NCBI GenBank assembly: GCA_003641405.1
Contig: QNAF01000012.1
Location: 1 to 18,565, forward strand
Length of the DNA stretch: 18,565 nt
Origin: Candidatus Zixiibacteriota bacterium
GTDB taxonomy: Bacteria; Zixibacteria; MSB-5A5; GN15; FEB-12
Direction of reading: 5' to 3'
A model generated the notes under the pieces. That model saw only the letters and a program-made list of their open reading frames with translations, was not told the DNA's origin and ran no database searches. A program made the position numbers and the translations under genes. Of this stretch, positions 14,496 to 18,565 are shown piece by piece. How positions within the stretch are numbered: the first letter of the stretch is position 1; every line of letters begins with the position of its first letter.

Positions 14496-14569
14496 GGCGG
14501 TGTAGCTCAGCTGGTTAGAGCAGCGGAATCATAATCCGCGTGTCCGGGGTTCAAGTCCCTGCACCGCTA
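14496..14569 (+). tRNA. tRNA-Met (anticodon CAT, elongator type)
   Basis: The 74-base cloverleaf folds by eye. Acceptor GGCGGTG pairs with CACCGCT, the first pair being G-T; the D arm is GCTC/GAGC; the anticodon stem is GCGGA/TCCGC with loop ATCATAA; variable loop GTGTC; the T arm is CGGGG-TTCAAGT-CCCTG; discriminator A. CCA is not encoded. The GGCGGTGTAGCTCAG start is typical of elongator Met tRNA. The C1-A72 mismatch of initiators is absent. A lysidine-modified tRNA-Ile2 also carries CAT and cannot be excluded by sequence alone. Confidence 0.95.
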
Positions 14570-15133
14570 TTATACTTAGGTCCAATCCAAAACCCTTTAG
14601 CCCGGTTCTTCCGAATATCGGTCCATTGACGAATGCCTAACAACTGGATGGTAAACCCTGAATCCGGAGTCTTGCTGGTGCGAGGTTTGGGTTCATGTAG
14701 TGAAGCCCCTACGGAGTAGCTCTCTGATCTGAGTTGCCTCAGAGACGTCGGGACGGGCGAGAAGCGCTTTGAGCCGTGACTGAACATTGCCTTTCCCGAT
14801 AATCAAGCTGATCGGAGCAGCTACTGCTGTAGGGAGTACTTCCAAGTGTATAGGATCCTGTCTTGAGACGAATGCTGACTGTTCAATCCTCGAACAGAAT
14901 TGGTAAGCATCTCATACAATCACAGATACTTCTTGGATGAATGGCACGACTTACTATCTTTAAGCTATGATCAGTGGAACGTGAATATTGTTCACCGAAT
15001 CTGCTGGTCACTCAAGGATTACTCGCAGGCACGCTCACGGACGAGACACCTGGTTAAGAGATTTACAGTGCAGGGATGCCGAACTGAGAGGCTACTGAAG
15101 CCTCCATGTTGGTCTGAAAGGTCGGTGTAAGCT
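14570..15133. other. Gene-poor region after the tRNA
   Basis: I see no supported gene. Small hairpins include TCTCTGA/TCAGAGA (14721-14745) and CTGTTC/GAACAG (14879-14897). A 76-codon frame from TTG at 14900 has no ribosome-binding site or recognisable family. No repeat of the tRNA 3' end, integrase or other sign of an integrated element was found in the window. Confidence 0.5.
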
Positions 15134-15769
15134 TTGTCAACAAGCACCAGGCGTCACATTCGATCGGTGAAACGCCTCCCGTCCGTGCATGTTGTATTCG
15201 TAGTGTTACTGAGCCTACTGATTGGTGGTGGGACGATTCACTCGGGACCACTTCTTTATGCCAGCCCAACCACCAAGAAGAGAAGCCACGATCGGTGTAC
15301 TGACCAAGCCAGACAGGCGGAGAAGTCAAGCAATCCACTAGCATTCGTACCTTCTGATTATTATCGAACAGCTGTCTTGCTCGACACCGTTACAGGTAAC
15401 ACTGAACCGACTCCTGAAAAACCTCCATCACGGCAATCTGCTGAATGTTCGATTCTCAGTGACTCAACGCCATTTAGGAATTCTGCGGTCGGTCGTGCTT
15501 TGGAAGGTAAGATTGCACACTTCCTGATGGTCGTCATACCAATACTTTTCAAAAGTCCCTCTCTCAGAACTCCACTTATGCTCTTCGCACCGTACATTGA
15601 GGACAAGATTCTGGATCTTGGCGACTGGTTGATGACTGAAGTCATACCAATTGGAGCACCAAATCCAACTTGTAGGGTTGATATTGAAGTGACAGCAGAT
15701 GAAGTTCCACATAAAGTGGCGTTTGTAAGCAACTCTTCATCCCGTCCAGGTCTTGCGACCGTTTTCTAA
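15134..15769 (+). CDS. Hypothetical secreted protein (uncertain)
   Basis: Not recognised. The open frame starts at TTG 15134 (211 residues). A GTG at 15167 would give a product opening VKRLPSVHVVFVVLLSLLIG, which looks like a signal peptide with likely cleavage near LLYA-SP. The mature part is low in recognisable motifs: a Ser/Pro/Thr-rich stretch (about 60-110), a hydrophobic segment HFLMVVIPILF (about 128-138) and a C-terminal part with VDIEVTADEVPHKVAFV. Neither start has a good ribosome-binding site, and there is no clear promoter or terminator. Residue composition is protein-like, which is why I list it. It may be a lineage-restricted gene or a decayed one. Confidence 0.4.
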   Translation: MSTSTRRHIRSVKRLPSVHVVFVVLLSLLIGGGTIHSGPLLYASPTTKKRSHDRCTDQARQAEKSSNPLAFVPSDYYRTAVLLDTVTGNTEPTPEKPPSRQSAECSILSDSTPFRNSAVGRALEGKIAHFLMVVIPILFKSPSLRTPLMLFAPYIEDKILDLGDWLMTEVIPIGAPNPTCRVDIEVTADEVPHKVAFVSNSSSRPGLATVF

Positions 15770-15855
15770 CAAGCAACCGTCTCACATTCGGACCTGCTTT
15801 GACATTCTAACTCTCTGGAGTGACCATTCCAGATAGCCATAACACTTCGCAGTTC

Positions 15856-15883
15856 TTGACATTTCAGTATATTTCCCTATCTT
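15856..15883 (+). promoter_or_regulatory. Candidate promoter of the SBBP gene
   Basis: TTGACA (15856-15861), 16 bases and TATCTT (15878-15883), with an inferred start near 15890, about 30 bases before the ATG at 15920. Confidence 0.55.
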
Positions 15884-15919
15884 GCCGGTGTAGGTGCTAT
15901 TACAGACCTGGAGGGGTTT

Positions 15920-18565
15920 ATGAGGCTTTACGTCTTTTTCGCACTTCTTCTCGCTTTATCAACTGTTCAAGCAACCACATCCAATACGACCGTGGAGCAG
16001 CGGGTCCAGGTGACTCGAAATCTCACCTCAATGCCTTTGGCTTTCACTGAGAATCAAGGCCAGTGGGGTGAGCAAGCGCTGTTTCGTTCTAACGCCGGTG
16101 GAGCCACGATGTGGTTCACGACAGAAGGTGCTGTGTATCAGTTCACTCGGCGGGTGCCTGTAGGTCAGGATCCTTGTGATCCTGACAACGCCAAGTCTGT
16201 GTCAGGTTACAAGCAACCTGACCTACAAACTGCTTTTGATCGTGGGCGGCAGACGTCCCCGTCTGCCCCTGATATAATGGCTCACGAACCGGACAGCGTC
16301 GAGCAACTCGTCATCAAAGCCAACTTCGTCGGTGCCAACCCAAATCCGACCGTGCACGGTCAAGACATGATGGAGTACAAGTGCAATTACTTCATCGGGA
16401 ACGATCCGAACGAGTGGCACACCGATGTTTCCAACTACGAGTCCATTGTTCTTGAAGAGGTCTATCCCGGAATCGACCTCAAATACTACGGCAACGGCAG
16501 ACAGATGGAGTACGATTTCATCGTCTCGCCGGGAGCAGATTTTGCCCAGATAGAGATTGAATACGAGGGTGCCAGATCGCTCTATGTCAATGATGCAGGA
16601 GAACTGGTGGTTGAGACCGAGTGGAACTCGGTGACTGAGCACAGACCAATTGTATTCCAAGTCATTGGGGATAAGAGACAGTCGATTGAAGGAGAGTATG
16701 TACTCACCGACGACAATTCGTTCGGCTTTGCGCTTTCCGAGGAATATGACCCTCAGTACCCTCTCATCATTGATCCAATGCTTAGCTACAGCACGTTTAT
16801 CGGTGGTAGCGAGGATGATTTCATGGATGTGCGCGTTGGAGTTGATGGGTCAGGGAATACTGTTATAGCGGGAGGCACCTACTCTACGGATTTCCCGACG
16901 CAGGGACCGCTGCAAGGAGCCAACGCAGGAAGCTTTGACATTTTCATCACAAAACTGAACGCTGCTGGAGATGGACTTGTCTTCAGTACGTATCTGGGAG
17001 GTAGCAGCACTGAATACGGTGCTGACGTCGCAATAGACAGCTACGGCGGCATATGCGTGACTGGGTCTACTGAATCAACGGATTTTCCCATCTTGAATGA
17101 GTATCAGTCGGATCAGGACGGGACAGACGCCTTTGTTAGCAAGCTTAACTCGTCAGGCAACTCAATCATCTACAGCACCTACCTCGGAGGGCTTGGTGAA
17201 GACTGGGGTACGTGCATTGCGGCAGACTCGGCAGGGAACGCTTTTGTTACCGGGACAGCAGATTTAGGTTTTCCAACAGTCAACGCTTATCAGTCGGTTT
17301 TGGGGGGTGAGCTTGATGCTTTTGTAACCAAGTTTTCGCCCAGCGGGAGTGTTGTATACAGTACTTTCCTTGGTGGGGCAGATTATGACAGGGGCTATGG
17401 AATCGACATAGATGATGCAGGATCTGTGTACATTGCAGGAATGACAGAGTCGGATGATTTCCCAACTCTCAATGCATACCAAAGCACCTACGTTGGGGGG
17501 CCTCCTGAAGGATGGGGAGAGGATGATGTTTTTGTAACCAAGCTAAACGCATCGGGTAGTGGGCTTGTGTATAGCACCTACCTCGGCGGTTTCGGGCTTG
17601 ACGAAGCGTTTGGCGTCGCCGTTGACGCGCAGGGTCATGCTACGGTGATTGGAAGGACTATGGCTACAGATTTTCCGATAGAAAACCCCATACAGGCCTT
17701 ACATGCGGGCGGATCCACCATGTGGCCGTATGACGCCTTTGTTACCAAGATTGATGCCACTGGCAGTGATCTCGTGTATAGTACATATTTGGGTGGTAAC
17801 GATATTGAAAGTGGCAACGATGTGGCTGTGGATGATGGCGGCACAGCGTATGTAGTAGGCCAAACATGCTCCAGTGATTTTCCTACTCAGAACCCGTACC
17901 AGGCGACCTACGAAGGAGGGCAAATAGACGATCCTCCTATTGAATGGGAGATTGGAGACGCATTTATCGCCATGATAGATCCTGCCGGCAATGAACTTGT
18001 CTACAGCACGTACCTGGGCGGCGCTGTAGGCGATGCGAGTACCGGAATAGACTTGGACGCCAACGGCTACATGCATGTGAGCGGGTTCACTGCTTCCACG
18101 GGCTTCCCAACTGTGAGCCCGCTGTTCGGCACCAATAGCGGCGGTTATCATGGCTACGATGCCTTTGTCGCCCGGTTTGCTCCTGATCCTGGACCTCCAA
18201 CAGTCGTGTCCACCTCCCCCGCCCAGAACGAACTGAATGTGTCCGTCGCCAGTGACATCTCTGTGACTTTTGATGCAGATATTGACCCGGCGAGTGTGGA
18301 TGTGACCTCTTTCATTGTCAGGGGCAACTGGACGGGGCTTTACAGTGGTAGCTATGTAGTTTCTCCTGGCGAGACAGTGACTTTCAATCCCGACAATGAC
18401 TTCCCAGCAGGGGAGGTTATTACGGTTACCCTCACAACCGCAATCACATCGGGTGGGATACCAATGGAGGCTGGATACGGCTGGTCATTTACTGTTGTTG
18501 CGCTGAGTGGCAGTGGTGTATTTGCCGAACATAGTGAGTGGCCTGTCGGAGAGGTTGTAGAAGAA
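15920..18565 (+). CDS. Large secreted SBBP beta-propeller protein (3' end outside window)
   Basis: The reading frame is open for 882 codons to the window edge, so the gene is partial. GGAGG at 15910-15914 is 5 bases before the ATG. Signal peptide: residues 1-18 (MRLYVFFALLLALSTVQA). Residues ~29-285 match the DUF7948-type domain that precedes SBBP repeats (FTENQGQW, LVIKANFVGANPNP, YPGIDLKYYGNG, PLIIDP). Residues ~288-755 hold seven SBBP units, each opening STYLGG or STFIGG and containing DFPT and DAFVTK motifs, consistent with one seven-bladed propeller. Residues ~757-855 form an Ig-like domain of Big_5 type (TSPAQNELNVSVASDISVTF). It is probably a cell-surface or secreted binding protein, and the missing C-terminus may carry an anchoring or sorting domain. 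Residues ~81-116 are encoded by palindromic repeat DNA (16160-16267), an in-frame insertion. A truncated paralogous fragment sits at 1-123. Confidence 0.9.
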   Translation, partial: MRLYVFFALLLALSTVQATTSNTTVEQRVQVTRNLTSMPLAFTENQGQWGEQALFRSNAGGATMWFTTEGAVYQFTRRVPVGQDPCDPDNAKSVSGYKQPDLQTAFDRGRQTSPSAPDIMAHEPDSVEQLVIKANFVGANPNPTVHGQDMMEYKCNYFIGNDPNEWHTDVSNYESIVLEEVYPGIDLKYYGNGRQMEYDFIVSPGADFAQIEIEYEGARSLYVNDAGELVVETEWNSVTEHRPIVFQVIGDKRQSIEGEYVLTDDNSFGFALSEEYDPQYPLIIDPMLSYSTFIGGSEDDFMDVRVGVDGSGNTVIAGGTYSTDFPTQGPLQGANAGSFDIFITKLNAAGDGLVFSTYLGGSSTEYGADVAIDSYGGICVTGSTESTDFPILNEYQSDQDGTDAFVSKLNSSGNSIIYSTYLGGLGEDWGTCIAADSAGNAFVTGTADLGFPTVNAYQSVLGGELDAFVTKFSPSGSVVYSTFLGGADYDRGYGIDIDDAGSVYIAGMTESDDFPTLNAYQSTYVGGPPEGWGEDDVFVTKLNASGSGLVYSTYLGGFGLDEAFGVAVDAQGHATVIGRTMATDFPIENPIQALHAGGSTMWPYDAFVTKIDATGSDLVYSTYLGGNDIESGNDVAVDDGGTAYVVGQTCSSDFPTQNPYQATYEGGQIDDPPIEWEIGDAFIAMIDPAGNELVYSTYLGGAVGDASTGIDLDANGYMHVSGFTASTGFPTVSPLFGTNSGGYHGYDAFVARFAPDPGPPTVVSTSPAQNELNVSVASDISVTFDADIDPASVDVTSFIVRGNWTGLYSGSYVVSPGETVTFNPDNDFPAGEVITVTLTTAITSGGIPMEAGYGWSFTVVALSGSGVFAEHSEWPVGEVVEE
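16160..16226 (+). repeat. REPIN-like inverted hairpin pair inside the SBBP gene
   Basis: The left unit starts GTAGG and folds TCAGGATC-CTTGT-GATCCTGA (16165-16185). The right unit is the inverted form: GTCAGGTT (16201-16208), ACAAGC, AACCTGAC (16215-16222), ending CCTAC (16222-16226). The element as a whole is bounded by GTAGGTCAGG and CCTGACCTAC. It is translated in frame as about 23 residues. Confidence 0.8.
16240..16267 (+). repeat. Palindromic module C, copy 2, inside the SBBP gene
   Basis: TCGTG, three bases, then the perfect hairpin GGCAGACG-TCCC-CGTCTGCC (16248-16267). It has the same layout as 2060-2033 on the minus strand and follows the REPIN-like pair by 13 bases. Confidence 0.7.

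Noticed and set aside
14496..14600. tRNA as an integration site with flanking att repeat
   Set aside because: I looked for a second copy of the T-arm/acceptor end and for an integrase and found neither in the window.
14900..15130. 76-codon plus-strand frame from TTG
   Set aside because: No ribosome-binding site, no signal or domain; equally long frames occur by chance in this gene-poor stretch.
15361..15732. 123-codon minus-strand frame opposite the hypothetical secreted ORF
   Set aside because: It is as unsupported as other antisense frames. The plus-strand alternative at least has a signal-peptide-like start.

Overview
The window looks like a piece of a Gram-negative bacterial chromosome of roughly balanced GC. 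It is probably from an uncultured lineage of the FCB superphylum, in the style of candidate phylum Zixibacteria. That placement is inference. It rests on secreted proteins ending in paired dockerin-like DGSDLT motifs, a large SBBP beta-propeller protein, outer-membrane beta-barrel proteins, and dense small palindromic repeats between genes. No rRNA or other decisive phylogenetic marker is present.

Layout. 1-123 is the tail of a truncated reading frame that copies the N-terminal domain of the large protein at the far end of the window. 169-1848 (+) encodes a secreted protein with eight exact 138-bp repeats, probably a beta-propeller, plus a dockerin-like tail. 1849-2167 is a cluster of palindromic repeats between convergent genes. 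valS (2168-4867, -) and mazG (5008-5832, +) diverge from a shared intergenic region holding a consensus promoter for valS. 6173-7513 (+) is a putative outer-membrane barrel protein with a strong terminator. A second palindrome cluster (7590-7772) again lies between convergent genes. 7796-10870 (-) is a four-gene polyamine operon: XRE-cupin regulator, speD, a type III ornithine-type decarboxylase, and speE. Its promoter has perfect consensus hexamers. 11160-12294 (+) is a two-gene envelope operon (small barrel protein and putative lipoprotein) closed by a terminator. 12426-13823 (+) is dihydrolipoamide dehydrogenase, which appears to start at a non-canonical ATC codon. 13824-15919 is gene-poor: two tandem terminators without an obvious gene, a tRNA with anticodon CAT, and one uncertain secreted ORF. 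15920 to the window end (+) is the SBBP/DUF7948-type protein, 882 codons and still open.

How the genes work together. The polyamine operon alone could convert ornithine to putrescine (decarboxylase), make decarboxylated S-adenosylmethionine (SpeD), and join them to spermidine (SpeE), under a linked regulator. The other housekeeping genes (valS, mazG, lpd) are not obviously linked in function. The secreted and envelope proteins are lineage-type accessory genes.

The most unusual signals are these. (1) A REPIN-like inverted pair of GTAG-headed hairpins plus a third palindrome sit in frame inside the SBBP gene; relatives of the same modules lie in both intergenic clusters, with compensatory stem changes. 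(2) The lpd gene has no ATG, GTG or TTG start in frame upstream of its essential FAD and disulfide motifs, but has an AAGGAG at ideal distance from an ATC codon.
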